A stretch of 64,000 nt of DNA from contig JAHECD010000008.1 in the NCBI GenBank assembly GCA_024641945.1, positions 1 through 64,000 of the forward strand, given 5' to 3'. Origin of the DNA: Rubrivivax sp. Lineage in GTDB: Bacteria > Pseudomonadota > Gammaproteobacteria > Burkholderiales > Burkholderiaceae_C. Positions 36,337-48,598 of the stretch are shown piece by piece (within the stretch, counting starts at the first letter, position 1; each line of letters opens with the position of its first letter). A model generated the notes under the pieces. The model was not told where the DNA came from. It made no database searches and worked only from the letters and a program-made list of their open reading frames with translations. A program made the position numbers and the translations under genes.

Positions 36337-37562
36337 GCCGGCAGTGCGGCCGGGCGCACGATGGCGGTCTCGCGCACCGGCAGGTTGATCAGCGCGGCAA
36401 AGACACCCAAGGCCACCGCGATCCACCAGACCACGTCGTAACTGCCGTACACGTCATAAAGGCGACCGCCCAGCCACGCGCCGAGGAAGGATCCGAACTG
36501 GTGGCTCAGGAAGACGAACCCACCCAGCATCGACATGTACTGCACCCCGAAGATCTGCGCGATCACCGCATTCGTCGGCGGCACGGTGGACAACCACAGT
36601 ACGCCCATCGTGGCCGCGAACAGGTACACGCTCCAGGGCGTGACGGGCACGGAGAGAAACGTCACGATCACGACCGATCGAAGCAGGTAGATCGTGCTCA
36701 GGATATAGCGCTTGGGCAATCGCTGGCCCAGCGCGCCAGCGGTATACGTCCCGATCACGTTGAACAGCCCGATGAGCGCGAGCGCCGTCGTCGCGACCTC
36801 GGGTGGCAACCCCTTGTCCTTCAGGAAGCTCGGCATGTGCACGCCGATGAAGACGACCTGGAAGCCACAGACGAAATACCCCGCGGTCAGCAACTGGAAG
36901 CTGCGGTACCCGAAGGCCTCGCGCAACGCGCTGCCCACACTCTGGCGGTGAGCGTCGGCATGCGCCGGCGTCGCGCCTTCGCGCAGACCGAAAGCCAGCG
37001 GCAGGATGGCCAGCGACAGGCAACCCAGCACGAATAGGGCGTTCTGCCAGCCGAAGCTGCCGATGAGCCAGCTCTCCACCGGCACCATCAGGAACTGGCC
37101 GAAGGATCCTGCCGCGGCGGTCACGCCCATCGCCCACGAGCGCCGCGAAGGTTCCACGGTGCGTGCGATCACGCCGTACACCACGGCATAGGTCGTCCCG
37201 GATTGCGCCATGCCGAGCAGCACGCCGGCGCTGCCGGTGAAAGCCAGGCCCGACGTGGCCATCGCCATCGTCACGAGGCCGAGCGCATAGAGCAGCGCAC
37301 CGGCCAAGAGCACACGCAGCGCGCCGAAGCGGTCGGCGAGCATGCCCGCAAACGGGCCGGCAAAGCCCCATGCAAGGTTCTGGATCGCCAGTGCGAAGGC
37401 AAACGTCTCGCGCGTCCAGCCACGGTCCATGGTGATCGGCTGCAGCCACAGGCCGAAGCCGTGCCGGATGCCCATCGACAGCGTCACGATGGCCGCGCCG
37501 CAAGCCAGCACCTGGACCAACGACAACTGCGGGGCAGGGCTTTGCGCGCGGGGCATGTTCAT
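36333..37562 (-). CDS. Major facilitator superfamily transporter
   Basis: A 409-residue, 12-helix MFS protein of the oxalate/formate-antiporter-like or monocarboxylate-like kind. It opens with [63 protein letters not shown]. The loop 2-3 signature G-x-x-A-D-R-F-G is clear ([13 protein letters not shown]). The pattern of a helix 1-2 loop ending in R-x-x-F-x-x-x-x-A-x-x-x-L is usual in bacterial OFA relatives. The substrate is unknown, probably a small organic acid. It is the first gene of the leftward operon and divergent from dadA by 69 bp. Confidence 0.88.
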   Translation of the reverse strand: MNMPRAQSPAPQLSLVQVLACGAAIVTLSMGIRHGFGLWLQPITMDRGWTRETFAFALAIQNLAWGFAGPFAGMLADRFGALRVLLAGALLYALGLVTMAMATSGLAFTGSAGVLLGMAQSGTTYAVVYGVIARTVEPSRRSWAMGVTAAAGSFGQFLMVPVESWLIGSFGWQNALFVLGCLSLAILPLAFGLREGATPAHADAHRQSVGSALREAFGYRSFQLLTAGYFVCGFQVVFIGVHMPSFLKDKGLPPEVATTALALIGLFNVIGTYTAGALGQRLPKRYILSTIYLLRSVVIVTFLSVPVTPWSVYLFAATMGVLWLSTVPPTNAVIAQIFGVQYMSMLGGFVFLSHQFGSFLGAWLGGRLYDVYGSYDVVWWIAVALGVFAALINLPVRETAIVRPAALPA

Positions 37563-37631
37563 CGTTCGGATTGTCGACGAGACTGGGATTTCCGCGCAGG
37601 CGCGGGCAAACTGGCGGGCGAGGAGGGGCAC

Positions 37632-38900
37632 ATGAGGGTTCTGGTCCTGGGCAGCGGCGTCATCGGCACGGCCATCGCGTACGAACTCGCCCTCGACGGC
37701 AACGAGGTCGAAGTCGTCGATCGGCAGCCCGGCCCTGCGCTCGAGACGAGCTTTGCCAATGCGGGCGAGGTCTCTCCGGGCTACTCCTCGCCATGGGCCG
37801 GGCCGGGTGTGCCGTTGAAGGCCATCAAGTGGATGTTGATGCAGCACAGCCCGCTCGTGATCCGGCCGCTGCTCGACCCGGCGATGTGGCGCTGGGGCGC
37901 CGCGATGCTGGCCAACTGCACCGCGCGCTCTTACGCCCTCAACAAGAGCCGCATGGTGCCTTTGGCCGAATACAGCCGCGACCGGCTGAAGTTGTTGCGT
38001 GCGCGAACCGGTCTGCGTTACGACGATCGGGCGCTGGGGACATTGCAGCTCTTTCGCACGCAGCGGCAGCTCGACGGCATCGCCGGCGACGTTGCGGTAC
38101 TCGAGCACTACGGCGTGCCGTTCCAGGTGCTGGATCGCGCGGGCTTCGTTGGAGTCGAGCCGGCGCTGGCGCGCACGCAGCACAAATTCGTCGGTGCGCT
38201 CCGGTTGCCGGGCGATGAGACCGGCGATTGCCACCTGTTCACCTGCCGGCTTGCGGAGATGGCGCGCGAACGAGGGGTCAAATTTCGCTTCGGCACGGCG
38301 GTCCGGCGGCTCGAGTCCCGCGACCGGCACCTGACCGGCGTGCAAACCGACGCCGGCGTGCTGAGCGCCGATCGTTACGTGCTCGCGCTCGGTAGCTATT
38401 CGCCGTTGTTGCTGGCGCCGATCGGCATCCGTCTGCCGGTCTATCCGGTCAAGGGCTACTCGATCACCGTGCCGATCACCGACGCCGCCGGGGCCCCCGA
38501 GTCGACGGTCATGGACGAGACCCACAAGGTGGCGGTCACGCGGTTGGGCGATCGAATCCGCGTCGGTGGTACGGCCGAGTTGGCCGGGTACAGCATGGCG
38601 CTGCGCGAGCCCCGCCGCGCCACGCTGAACCACGTGGTCACCGATCTCTTCCCTGCCGGTGGCGACGTCACCCGGGCCACCTTCTGGTGCGGCCTGCGAC
38701 CGATGACACCCGACGGCACGCCGGTCGTCGGCCCGACGCCCTACGCCAATCTGCTGTTGGCCACCGGGCACGGCACGCTTGGCTGGACCATGGCCGCCGG
38801 CACCGGCCGTGTGATCGCCGACCAGATCGCCGGGCGACCCCCGGAAATCGACGTCGAAGGCCTGTCGATGGCGCGCTACCGCCGCGCCTGGCGACGCTGA
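37632..38900 (+). CDS. dadA: D-amino acid dehydrogenase
   Basis: A 422-residue FAD-dependent oxidoreductase of the DadA group, oxidatively deaminating D-amino acids (D-alanine in particular) with electrons going to the respiratory chain. The FAD motif is at the very start ([23 protein letters not shown]). The block [24 protein letters not shown] is diagnostic for DadA, and the C-terminal FAD contact [19 protein letters not shown] is present. The start at 37632 is fixed by AGGAGG five bases upstream. It is followed 51 bp on by parE. Confidence 0.93.
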   Translation: MRVLVLGSGVIGTAIAYELALDGNEVEVVDRQPGPALETSFANAGEVSPGYSSPWAGPGVPLKAIKWMLMQHSPLVIRPLLDPAMWRWGAAMLANCTARSYALNKSRMVPLAEYSRDRLKLLRARTGLRYDDRALGTLQLFRTQRQLDGIAGDVAVLEHYGVPFQVLDRAGFVGVEPALARTQHKFVGALRLPGDETGDCHLFTCRLAEMARERGVKFRFGTAVRRLESRDRHLTGVQTDAGVLSADRYVLALGSYSPLLLAPIGIRLPVYPVKGYSITVPITDAAGAPESTVMDETHKVAVTRLGDRIRVGGTAELAGYSMALREPRRATLNHVVTDLFPAGGDVTRATFWCGLRPMTPDGTPVVGPTPYANLLLATGHGTLGWTMAAGTGRVIADQIAGRPPEIDVEGLSMARYRRAWRR

Positions 38901-41490
<2,590 letters not shown>

Positions 41491-41535
41491 CGCGCCGCCC
41501 TGCGTCTCGCCTGGGCCGGTAGGTATCCTTGCGCC

Positions 41536-42801
41536 ATGTACGCGCAGTTCTTCGGCCTCAAGCGGGAGCCCTTCTCGATCGCGCCCGACCCGCGCTATCT
41601 CTTCATGAGCGAGCGCCATCGGGAGGCGCTGGCGCATCTGCTGTACGGGGTCAAGGGCGGCGGCGGGTTCGTGCTGCTGACCGGGGAGATCGGCGCCGGC
41701 AAGACCACCGTCTGCCGCTGTTTCCTCGAGCAGGTGCCGCGCCGATGCAATGTGGCGTACATCCTCAACCCGAAGCAGACGGTCGAGGAACTGCTGCAAT
41801 CGGTGTGCGAGGACTTCCGCATCCCGGTGCAGCCGCTGGCCGACGGCCAGCACGGCACCAAGTCGCTCGTCGATGCGCTGAACGACTTTCTGCTGCGCAC
41901 CCATGCGGTCGGCCAGAACAACGTGCTCATCATCGACGAGGCGCAGAACCTGTCGGTCGAGGTGCTCGAGCAACTGCGCCTGCTCACCAACCTGGAGACG
42001 TCGGAACGCAAGCTGCTGCAGATCATCCTGATCGGCCAACCGGAATTGCGCGACATGCTCGAGCGGCCCGAGCTCGAGCAGCTGGCACAGCGGGTGATCG
42101 CGCGCTACCACCTGGAAGCCCTGTCGACCGACGAGACGTCGTCCTATGTGCGGCACCGGCTCGAGGTGGCCGGTTTGACGTCGGCGGTGCCATTCAGCGA
42201 TGCTGCGCTGCGGCGCATCCACGAGCTGTCGCGTGGCGTGCCGCGCCGCATCAACCTGCTGGCCGACCGGGCGCTGCTCGGCGCGTACGCCCGCGGCCGC
42301 TCGTCGGCGGACGAGCGTGTGGTCGAGAAAGCGGCGGCCGAGGTCTTCGGCACCGGGCAGCCGACGGGGCGGCGCGCGCGGGCACGGCGCCGTGCGCAGT
42401 GGCGCACCGCCGGGGTGCTGGCGCTCGGGCTGCTGATCGGGGCGCTGTTGACCGGGGGTTATGCCTGGATGCAATCGCAGCGCGAGGGCGACGCCGGCTC
42501 GAAACCGGCACTTGCGGCTGCGCCGGGCGTGGCCCCGAAAGTGTCGATGGACGCGGAGCCGGCCTCCGCACCGGCATCCACACCCACATCCGCGCCGGCT
42601 TCTGCAGCGGCGTCGACACCGCCCGCCACCAGGCCAGCGGCCAAACCCGCTGCTCCCGCCAAGGCCGCGGCGCCCGCACCGGCCAGGCCACCGGCGCCCG
42701 CGCCTGCCAAGCCGCCGGCACCCGCGCCGATCCGGGCCACCTCGCCGACCGCGACCAAGGGGCCGCCGCCCGCTGCCGCAGCGACGGCCAACGTCTACTA
42801 A
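41536..42801 (+). CDS. gspA: ExeA/GspA-type AAA ATPase
   Basis: A 421-residue inner-membrane ATPase of the GspA/ExeA family, which in Aeromonas helps place the type II secretin in the outer membrane together with GspB. Walker A is GEIGAGKTT (about 50-58) and Walker B VLIIDEAQNL (about 133-142). Sensor and arginine-finger-like blocks follow in LEQLAQRVIARYHLEAL and SRGVPRRINLLADRALLGAY. One membrane helix (about 290-312) comes after the ATPase, then an Ala/Pro-rich tail. The peptidoglycan-binding domain of full ExeA is missing. Four bases separate it from gspB. Confidence 0.88.
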   Translation: MYAQFFGLKREPFSIAPDPRYLFMSERHREALAHLLYGVKGGGGFVLLTGEIGAGKTTVCRCFLEQVPRRCNVAYILNPKQTVEELLQSVCEDFRIPVQPLADGQHGTKSLVDALNDFLLRTHAVGQNNVLIIDEAQNLSVEVLEQLRLLTNLETSERKLLQIILIGQPELRDMLERPELEQLAQRVIARYHLEALSTDETSSYVRHRLEVAGLTSAVPFSDAALRRIHELSRGVPRRINLLADRALLGAYARGRSSADERVVEKAAAEVFGTGQPTGRRARARRRAQWRTAGVLALGLLIGALLTGGYAWMQSQREGDAGSKPALAAAPGVAPKVSMDAEPASAPASTPTSAPASAAASTPPATRPAAKPAAPAKAAAPAPARPPAPAPAKPPAPAPIRATSPTATKGPPPAAAATANVY

Positions 42802-42805
42802 GGCC

Positions 42806-43510
42806 ATGTCCTACATCCTCGATGCCCTTCGACGTGCCGATGCCGAGCGCGAGCGTGAGCGCGGCGCGGTGCCCAACCTGCACGCGCAGTCGCGGCGCAT
42901 CGATGACGATGACGAGCCGCGAAAGGGGCTGCCGGCCTGGGCGTGGCTGGCACTCGGCGCGGTCATCGCCGCGCTGGTCATCGGCGTCTGGTCAATGCGT
43001 GCCGACGATCGCCAGCCGGCCGCGTCCGGCAGGGTCGCCCCCATGCCACCGGCGGCCGCATTGCCGGCGCCAGCGGAGCCGGTTGCAGCCAGCGTTCCAG
43101 CGGCCCCGGCCGTGCTGGATGCAACGGCGCCAGCGGACCCGGCACCAGCCGCCAGGCCGCCCGAAGCGAAACGCCCCGCGCCGCCCAAGCCGGTGGCAAA
43201 AGCGGTTGTCACGCCGAGGCCACCGGAACCCGTGAAGCCGGCGCCCGTGCGCCGAGCCGACCCGCCCGCCGCGAGCAGTGGGCCCGTGCTGCGCATGAAC
43301 GAACTGCCGGAATCGTTGCGGCGCCAGCTGCCCGCGTTGGGCGTGGGCGGGTCGGTGTACTCACCCGACCCGAGCGGCCGCATGGTCATCCTGAACGGTC
43401 AGGTGCTGCGCGAGGGTGACACGGTGGCGGCCGGCCTCGTGGTCGAGCAGATACGCCAGAAGTCGGCCGTGCTGTCGATCAAGGGCCAGCGATTCGAGCT
43501 GCCGCTGTAG
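42806..43510 (+). CDS. gspB: General secretion pathway protein B
   Basis: A 234-residue GspB-like protein. The start SYILDALRRADAERERERGAVPNLHAQ is the family's cytoplasmic signature. A membrane helix follows (about 45-63, WAWLALGAVIAALVIGVW), then a long Ala/Pro linker. The periplasmic C-terminal domain reads PVLRMNELPESLRRQLPAL...VYSPDPSGRMVILNGQVLREGDTV...IRQKSAVLSIKGQRFELPL, the conserved GspB/PulB fold. It partners GspA encoded just upstream. No other type II secretion gene is in the window. Confidence 0.88.
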   Translation: MSYILDALRRADAERERERGAVPNLHAQSRRIDDDDEPRKGLPAWAWLALGAVIAALVIGVWSMRADDRQPAASGRVAPMPPAAALPAPAEPVAASVPAAPAVLDATAPADPAPAARPPEAKRPAPPKPVAKAVVTPRPPEPVKPAPVRRADPPAASSGPVLRMNELPESLRRQLPALGVGGSVYSPDPSGRMVILNGQVLREGDTVAAGLVVEQIRQKSAVLSIKGQRFELPL

Positions 43511-43593
43511 CGCAGCCGCTGGGCTCTGGCGCGCATCGCCGATACTTTCCTGTTTTGCGGCAGCCTCGCGTCTGCCGTTGACCGCCTGACCCG

Positions 43594-45906
43594 ATGAACG
43601 ACCTTTTCGATCCCCCGCCGGCGCCGCCAGCCGAGCCCTCCGATGCCATTGCGCTGGCCGACTATGCCGAGCGTGCCTACCTCGAATATGCGCTGAGCGT
43701 CGTCAAGGGCCGTGCGCTGCCCGACGTGTGCGACGGTTGCAAGCCGGTGCAGCGGCGCATCCTGTATTCGATGCAGCGCATGGGCCTCGGCTTCTCGGGC
43801 AACACCGGCGCCAAACCGGTGAAAAGTGCGCGGGTGGTGGGCGATGTGCTCGGCAGATTCCACCCGCACGGCGACCAGGCCGCCTACGACGCGCTCGTGC
43901 GCATGGCGCAGAACTTCAGCCAGCGCTACCCGCTGATCGACGGGCAGGGCAACTTCGGCTCGCGCGACGGCGACGGCGCGGCGGCGATGCGCTACACCGA
44001 AGCGCGGCTGTCGTCGATCGCGCGCCTGCTGCTCGACGAGATCGACGAGGGCACGGTCGATTTCCAGCCCAATTACGACGGCTCGACGGAGGAGCCCCGG
44101 CAATTGCCGGCGCGCCTGCCGTTCGTGCTGCTGAACGGCGCGAGCGGTATCGCGGTCGGCCTGGCCACCGAGATCCCGAGTCACAACCTGCGCGAGGTGG
44201 CGGCCGCTGCGGTGGCGCTCATCCGCAACGACAAGCTTGCCGACGAAGACCTGTTTGCGCTGCTGCCGGCGCCCGACTTCCCCGGCGGCGGGCAGGTCAT
44301 CAGCAGTGCGGCCGAGATCCGCGCGGCGTACGCCGGCGGGCGCGGCAGCCTGAAGGTGCGCGCGCGCTGGAAGATCGAGGACCTGGCGCGCGGCCAGTGG
44401 CAACTCGTCGTCACCGAACTGCCGCCGGGCACGAGTTCGCAGAAGGTGCTCGAAGAGATCGAGGAGCTCACCAACCCGAAGATCAAGGCCGGCAAGAAGG
44501 CGCTGTCGTCGGACCAGGTCCAGCTCAAGGCCGCGATCCTGTCGGTGCTCGATGCGGTGCGAGACGAGTCGGGCAAGGAAGCCGCGGTGCGCCTGGTCTT
44601 CGAGCCCAAGAGCCGCACCATCGGCCAGCAGGAGCTGATCACCACGCTGCTCGCGCAGACCTCGCTCGAGACCACGGCCCCGGTGAACCTCACGATGGTC
44701 GGCCTGGACGGCCGCCCGGTGCAGAAGAGCCTGCGCCAGATGCTCGTCGAGTGGATCGCATTCCGCCAGACCACGGTGCAGCGCCGGTCGCAGCATCGCC
44801 TGGACAAGGTGCTGGACCGCATCCATGTGCTCGAGGGCCGGCAGCTCGTGCTGCTGAACATCGACGAGGTGATTCACATCATCCGCCACGCCGACGAGCC
44901 CAAGCCGGCCTTGATCGAGCGCTTCAAGTTGAGCGACCGGCAGGCCGAGGACATCCTGGACATCCGTCTGCGCCAGCTCGCACGGCTGGAGGCGATCAAG
45001 ATCGAACAGGAGCTCTCGAGCCTGCGCGACGAGCAGAAGAAGCTCGAAGAGATCCTCGGCAGCCCGGCGGCGCTGAAGCGGCTGCTGATCAGGGAGATCG
45101 AGTCCGATGCCAAGGCGCACGGCGACGAGCGCCGCACATTGATCCTGGAAGACCGCAAGGCGGTGGCCGAGGTGCGTGTCGTCGACGAGCCCGTGACGGT
45201 GGTGGTGAGCCTCAAAGGCTGGGTGCGTGCGCTCAAGGGCCACGAGGTCGACGCGGCGGCGCTGCAGTTCAAGCCGGGGGACGCGCTGTACGGCACGTTC
45301 CCTTGCCGCAGTGTCGATACGCTGGTGGTCTTCGGCAGCAACGGGCGGGTGTACAGCGTCGCGGCGTCGCTGCTGCCCGGCGGCCGTGGCGACGGCACGC
45401 CGATCACTACGCTGGTCGATCTCGAGGCCGGCACCCAGCCGGCGCATTATTTTGCGGGCGCCGCCGACACGACGCTGCTGCTGGCCAACACGGGCGGCTT
45501 CGGCCTGCAGGCCAAGGCGGGCGATCTGCACGGACGCAACAAGGGCGGCAAGAGCTTTCTCGCGGTCGACGCGGCCGACCGGGTGTTGCCGCCGGTCGCC
45601 GTGGCGGCAGGCCAAACGCAGGTGGCCTGCCTCGCGATGGACGGGCGCCTGCTCGTCTTTGCGCTCGACGAGCTGAAATTGCAGTCCAACGGCGGGCGCG
45701 GGCTCACGCTGATGGACGTCGACGCCAAGGCGCCGCTGGTATCGGTGGCGACGTTCGCCGACAGCCTGCAGGTGCTCGGCAGCGGGCGCGGCGGCAAGCC
45801 GAAGGACGAGGTGCTCAAGGGTGCCGGCCTGGCGCGGCATGTCGGGCGGCGCGCACGCAAGGGCCACAAGGTCGAAGGCATGGTGAAGGTGTTGCGCGTC
45901 GTCTGA
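43594..45906 (+). CDS. parC: DNA topoisomerase IV subunit A
   Basis: A 770-residue DNA-breaking subunit of topoisomerase IV. The catalytic Tyr134 lies in [10 protein letters not shown], and the DNA-gate helix and QRDR are [28 protein letters not shown]. The residue equal to E. coli ParC Ser80 is Gln95 and that equal to Glu84 is Asp99. The C-terminal half contains the coiled-coil ([26 protein letters not shown]) and a five- or six-bladed pinwheel with GyrA-box-like repeats. Its length (770) and DNA-gate style fit ParC rather than GyrA. It is separated from parE by the GNAT and gspAB genes. Confidence 0.95.
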   Translation: MNDLFDPPPAPPAEPSDAIALADYAERAYLEYALSVVKGRALPDVCDGCKPVQRRILYSMQRMGLGFSGNTGAKPVKSARVVGDVLGRFHPHGDQAAYDALVRMAQNFSQRYPLIDGQGNFGSRDGDGAAAMRYTEARLSSIARLLLDEIDEGTVDFQPNYDGSTEEPRQLPARLPFVLLNGASGIAVGLATEIPSHNLREVAAAAVALIRNDKLADEDLFALLPAPDFPGGGQVISSAAEIRAAYAGGRGSLKVRARWKIEDLARGQWQLVVTELPPGTSSQKVLEEIEELTNPKIKAGKKALSSDQVQLKAAILSVLDAVRDESGKEAAVRLVFEPKSRTIGQQELITTLLAQTSLETTAPVNLTMVGLDGRPVQKSLRQMLVEWIAFRQTTVQRRSQHRLDKVLDRIHVLEGRQLVLLNIDEVIHIIRHADEPKPALIERFKLSDRQAEDILDIRLRQLARLEAIKIEQELSSLRDEQKKLEEILGSPAALKRLLIREIESDAKAHGDERRTLILEDRKAVAEVRVVDEPVTVVVSLKGWVRALKGHEVDAAALQFKPGDALYGTFPCRSVDTLVVFGSNGRVYSVAASLLPGGRGDGTPITTLVDLEAGTQPAHYFAGAADTTLLLANTGGFGLQAKAGDLHGRNKGGKSFLAVDAADRVLPPVAVAAGQTQVACLAMDGRLLVFALDELKLQSNGGRGLTLMDVDAKAPLVSVATFADSLQVLGSGRGGKPKDEVLKGAGLARHVGRRARKGHKVEGMVKVLRVV

Positions 45907-45914
45907 AGGGCCGC

Positions 45915-46019
45915 GCACCGGAGGGTGCCGCGTGTGCACTTTCGGTGCATCTTGCGTTACCTCAAAGGGGTTGGGCACCGTCTCGGTACGCTGTGCACAG
46001 TCCAGCGCACCGGGTGTGC
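45915..46019 (+). promoter_or_regulatory. Cluster of GCAC/GTGC dyads upstream of oxidoreductase operon
   Basis: Within 105 bases of the parC-nfnA gap there are ten copies of GCAC or GTGC, several set as inverted pairs: GCACC-N4-GGTGC (45915-45928), TGCAC-N5-GTGCA (45935-45949), the perfect palindrome CTGTGCACAG (45991-46000) and GCAC-N5-GTGC (46007-46019). Arrays of dyads with a common half-site suggest a regulator. The spacing differs from the NtrC consensus (GCAC-N7-GTGC). The first dyad could alternatively be part of a weak parC terminator, though no T run follows. Confidence 0.5.
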
Positions 46020-46091
46020 CAAGGCGGCGGCTGCAGACGCGTCGTTCGAGGGTGAGCCTGATCGCCGTTCTGGACGGTGAGCGGGGTAAGC

Positions 46092-46958
46092 ATGCCTGGG
46101 TTCGAGATCGTTGCGCGCGAGGATTTTTCAGACGTCACCTATCTGCTGGAGGTGCGTCATCCGCTGATGGCCAAGGCCGCGAAGGCGGGCCAGTTCGTGA
46201 TCGTGATGGAGCACGAACACGGTGAGCGGATCCCGCTGACGATCGCCGATTTCGACCGCGACAAGGGCACGATCACGCTCGTGATCCAGGCCGTCGGAAA
46301 GACCACGCGGGAGATGCAGCAGAACTGCAAGGTCGGCACGCACCTGCATGCGCTGGTCGGGCCGATGGGCATCCCGAGTCACATCGGGCACGCGAAGAAG
46401 GTGTTGTGCATCGGCGGCGGCCTGGGCGTCGCGCCGATCTACCCGCAGGCGCGTGCCTACAAGGAGAGTGGCGCCTACGTCATCGCCGTGCTGGGTTTCA
46501 GGAACCGGGCGCTGATGTTCTGGGAGGACAAGTTCCGTGCTTGCTGCGACGAACTGATCGTCTGCACCGACGACGGTTCGGCCGGCCTCAAGGGTCTGGT
46601 CACCGAGGGCATCAAGCAGGCCGTCTCGGCGCATGCCGACATCGTCGAGGCGGTCGCCATCGGCCCGCCGATCATGATGAAGGGCTGTGCCGACGCGACC
46701 CGACCGCATGGCATCAAGACCATGGTCAGCCTGAACCCGGTGATGGTCGACGGCACCGGCATGTGCGGCGGCTGCCGCGTGAAGATCGGCGAGCAGATCA
46801 GGTTTGCCTGCGTCGATGGTCCCGACTTCGACGGCCATCAGGTCGACTTCGACGACCTGATGAAGCGCCTGGGCCGCTACAAGCCCACCGAGAAGGCCGC
46901 CTTGCAGAACTGGGAGGCCAGCTGTCGCCTGCGCGGCGGCCCTGGCCACGCCCACTGA
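46092..46958 (+). CDS. NfnA-like ferredoxin:NAD(P) oxidoreductase subunit
   Basis: A 288-residue flavoprotein of the FNR/dihydroorotate-dehydrogenase-electron-transfer type, like the small NfnA (SudB) subunit of electron-bifurcating transhydrogenases. The FAD domain is residues 1-100 (GERIPLTIADFD), and the NAD(P) domain starts at VLCIGGGLGVAPIYPQA. A [2Fe-2S] site is near the C-terminus. Cys225, Cys228 and Cys240 (CGGC...FAC), together with Asp220, reproduce the three-Cys/one-Asp ligand set known in Thermotoga NfnA. The start at 46092 was chosen for the MPGFEIVARE opening; a GTG five codons earlier is possible. It is the first gene of the operon. Confidence 0.88.
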   Translation: MPGFEIVAREDFSDVTYLLEVRHPLMAKAAKAGQFVIVMEHEHGERIPLTIADFDRDKGTITLVIQAVGKTTREMQQNCKVGTHLHALVGPMGIPSHIGHAKKVLCIGGGLGVAPIYPQARAYKESGAYVIAVLGFRNRALMFWEDKFRACCDELIVCTDDGSAGLKGLVTEGIKQAVSAHADIVEAVAIGPPIMMKGCADATRPHGIKTMVSLNPVMVDGTGMCGGCRVKIGEQIRFACVDGPDFDGHQVDFDDLMKRLGRYKPTEKAALQNWEASCRLRGGPGHAH

Positions 46959-47000
46959 GGACCGCACCGACCTCACGAGATCTCGTCGAAGGAGCCGTCC

Positions 47001-48509
47001 ATGGCCAAGAAGAAGACGATCCGCAGCATCCCGCAGGCGCGCACGCCGATGCCCGAGCAACGCCCCGAGGTGCGGGTGAAGAATTTCGACGAAGTGGCCT
47101 GCGGCTACCAGCTCGAAGACGCCCTGGTCGAGGCCTCGCGCTGCCTCGACTGTGCTGACCAGCCGTGTGTGCGCGGCTGTCCGGTCGGGATCGACATCCC
47201 GGGCTTCATCAAGAAGATCGAGGGCAAGAATTTCCACGGCGCCTACGACGTCATCACCAACACCAACCTGCTGCCGTCGGTCTGCGGCCGGGTGTGCCCG
47301 CAGGAGAACCAGTGCGAGGGTGTCTGCACGGTCGGGGAGTCGCTCGAACCGGTGGCCATCGGACGCCTGGAGCGCTTCGTCGGCGACATGGCGATCGCCG
47401 AGGGCTGGGCCAACGTGCCCTACATCGAGCACAACCACTACCGTGTGGGCATCGTCGGATCGGGCCCTGCCGGCATGGCCTGCGCCGCCGACATGGCCAA
47501 GGCCGGCTGCGAGGTCGTGGTCTATGAGGCCTTTCACGAGCCGGGTGGCGTGCTGAAGTACGGCATCCCCGATTTCCGCCTGCCCAACCCCACGGTCGAC
47601 GTCGAGATCGACAAGCTCCGGAAACTCGGCATCCAGTTCGAGTGCAACACGCTGGTCGGCCGGCTGTTCACGATCGAGCAGATGCTGACCGAGATGGGTT
47701 TCCAAGCGGTCTTCGTCGGCACTGGCGCGGGCTATCCGACTTTCATGGGCATTCCGGGTGAGTCGCTGAATGGCGTGCTGTCGGCCAACGAGTTGCTGAC
47801 ACGCTGCAACCTGATGCACGGGCGCGAGTTCCCGAATTACGACACCCCGCTGCAGCCCGGAAACCGGGTCGCCGTGATCGGCGCCGGCAATACCGCGATG
47901 GATGCGATGCGCGTGTCCTTGCGCCTGGGGGCCGAGAAGGTCTATTGCGTCTACCGCCGCAGCGCCGCGGAAGCACCGGCCCGCGCGGAGGAGATCCACC
48001 ACGCTGGCCAGGAGGGCGTGGATTTCCAGTGGCTGACCGCGCCTGTCGAGTTGCTCGGCGACGAAAAGAACAATGTGCGCGCGATGCGCTGCGAGCGCAT
48101 GGAACTCGGCGAGCCCGACGCGTCCGGCCGGCGTCGGCCGGTCCCGGTGCCCGGGAGCTTGTTCGAGATCGAGTGCGACAGCGTCGTCTTTGCGATCGGC
48201 ACCAACGCCAACCCGATCCTCGGCCAGACCTCGGGGCTGAAGCTGGACCGGCGCGGCTACATCGCCACCGACGAACACCTCGCGACGTCGATCGCGGGTG
48301 TCTATGCCGGGGGCGACATCGTCACCGGTGCGGCCACGGTGATCCAGGCCATGGGCGCCGGGCGCCGAGCCGCGCGCGCGATGAAGGCCTACCTGGGCCT
48401 GCGCGACACGGAGGTCGTGTACACGCCGGCAGGCTCCGATCCTGCCGGGCTGCTGTTCGGCATCGACCGTCGCGAACGCCGCTACGCACGGGTGCACCTC
48501 GAATCATGA
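47001..48509 (+). CDS. NfnB/GltA-like NAD(P) oxidoreductase
   Basis: A 502-residue flavoprotein related to the glutamate synthase small chain (GltD/GltA family) and to NfnB. An N-terminal double [4Fe-4S] domain has Cys48, Cys51, Cys56, Cys60 and Cys95, Cys99, Cys105, Cys109. The FAD motif is GIVGSGPAGMACAADMA (150-166) and the second dinucleotide motif VIGAGNTAMDAMR lies near 295. The last block VYAGGDIVTGAATVIQAMGAGRRAA is the usual FAD contact. No glutamate synthase large subunit is nearby, and the neighbour NfnA-like protein suggests an Nfn-type pair rather than glutamate synthase. A good AAGGAG precedes the ATG. Confidence 0.9.
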   Translation: MAKKKTIRSIPQARTPMPEQRPEVRVKNFDEVACGYQLEDALVEASRCLDCADQPCVRGCPVGIDIPGFIKKIEGKNFHGAYDVITNTNLLPSVCGRVCPQENQCEGVCTVGESLEPVAIGRLERFVGDMAIAEGWANVPYIEHNHYRVGIVGSGPAGMACAADMAKAGCEVVVYEAFHEPGGVLKYGIPDFRLPNPTVDVEIDKLRKLGIQFECNTLVGRLFTIEQMLTEMGFQAVFVGTGAGYPTFMGIPGESLNGVLSANELLTRCNLMHGREFPNYDTPLQPGNRVAVIGAGNTAMDAMRVSLRLGAEKVYCVYRRSAAEAPARAEEIHHAGQEGVDFQWLTAPVELLGDEKNNVRAMRCERMELGEPDASGRRRPVPVPGSLFEIECDSVVFAIGTNANPILGQTSGLKLDRRGYIATDEHLATSIAGVYAGGDIVTGAATVIQAMGAGRRAARAMKAYLGLRDTEVVYTPAGSDPAGLLFGIDRRERRYARVHLES

Positions 48510-48598
48510 CAACCGCCACGCTCATGTGGTTCGCTGCCCGCCGGGGGCACGCGCGACCGGCTTGGGAGCGGCCCTGCGCCGACTGGAGCTTGCTTTGA
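48506..48598 (+). CDS. Mini-ORF bridging two oxidoreductase genes, 30 codons
   Basis: Thirty codons (starting MTTATLMWFAARRG) fill the only gap between the GltA-like and alpha-subunit genes. The ATG overlaps the upstream stop as ATGA, and its TGA overlaps the TTG start of the next gene as TTGA. No ribosome binding site of its own is clear. It may be a coupling device that carries ribosomes to a weak TTG start, or a chance frame. I know no relative. Confidence 0.35.
   Translation: MTTATLMWFAARRGHARPAWERPCADWSLL

Noticed and set aside
45935-45949. NtrC binding site
   Set aside because: TGCAC-N5-GTGCA has the right half-sites but the gap is two bases shorter than the NtrC consensus, and no sigma-54 -24/-12 element is found downstream.
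47001-48509. Glutamate synthase small subunit (gltD)
   Set aside because: The protein family fits, but no large subunit is present, and the neighbours (NfnA-like, KorAB, ferredoxin) point to an Nfn-type role.
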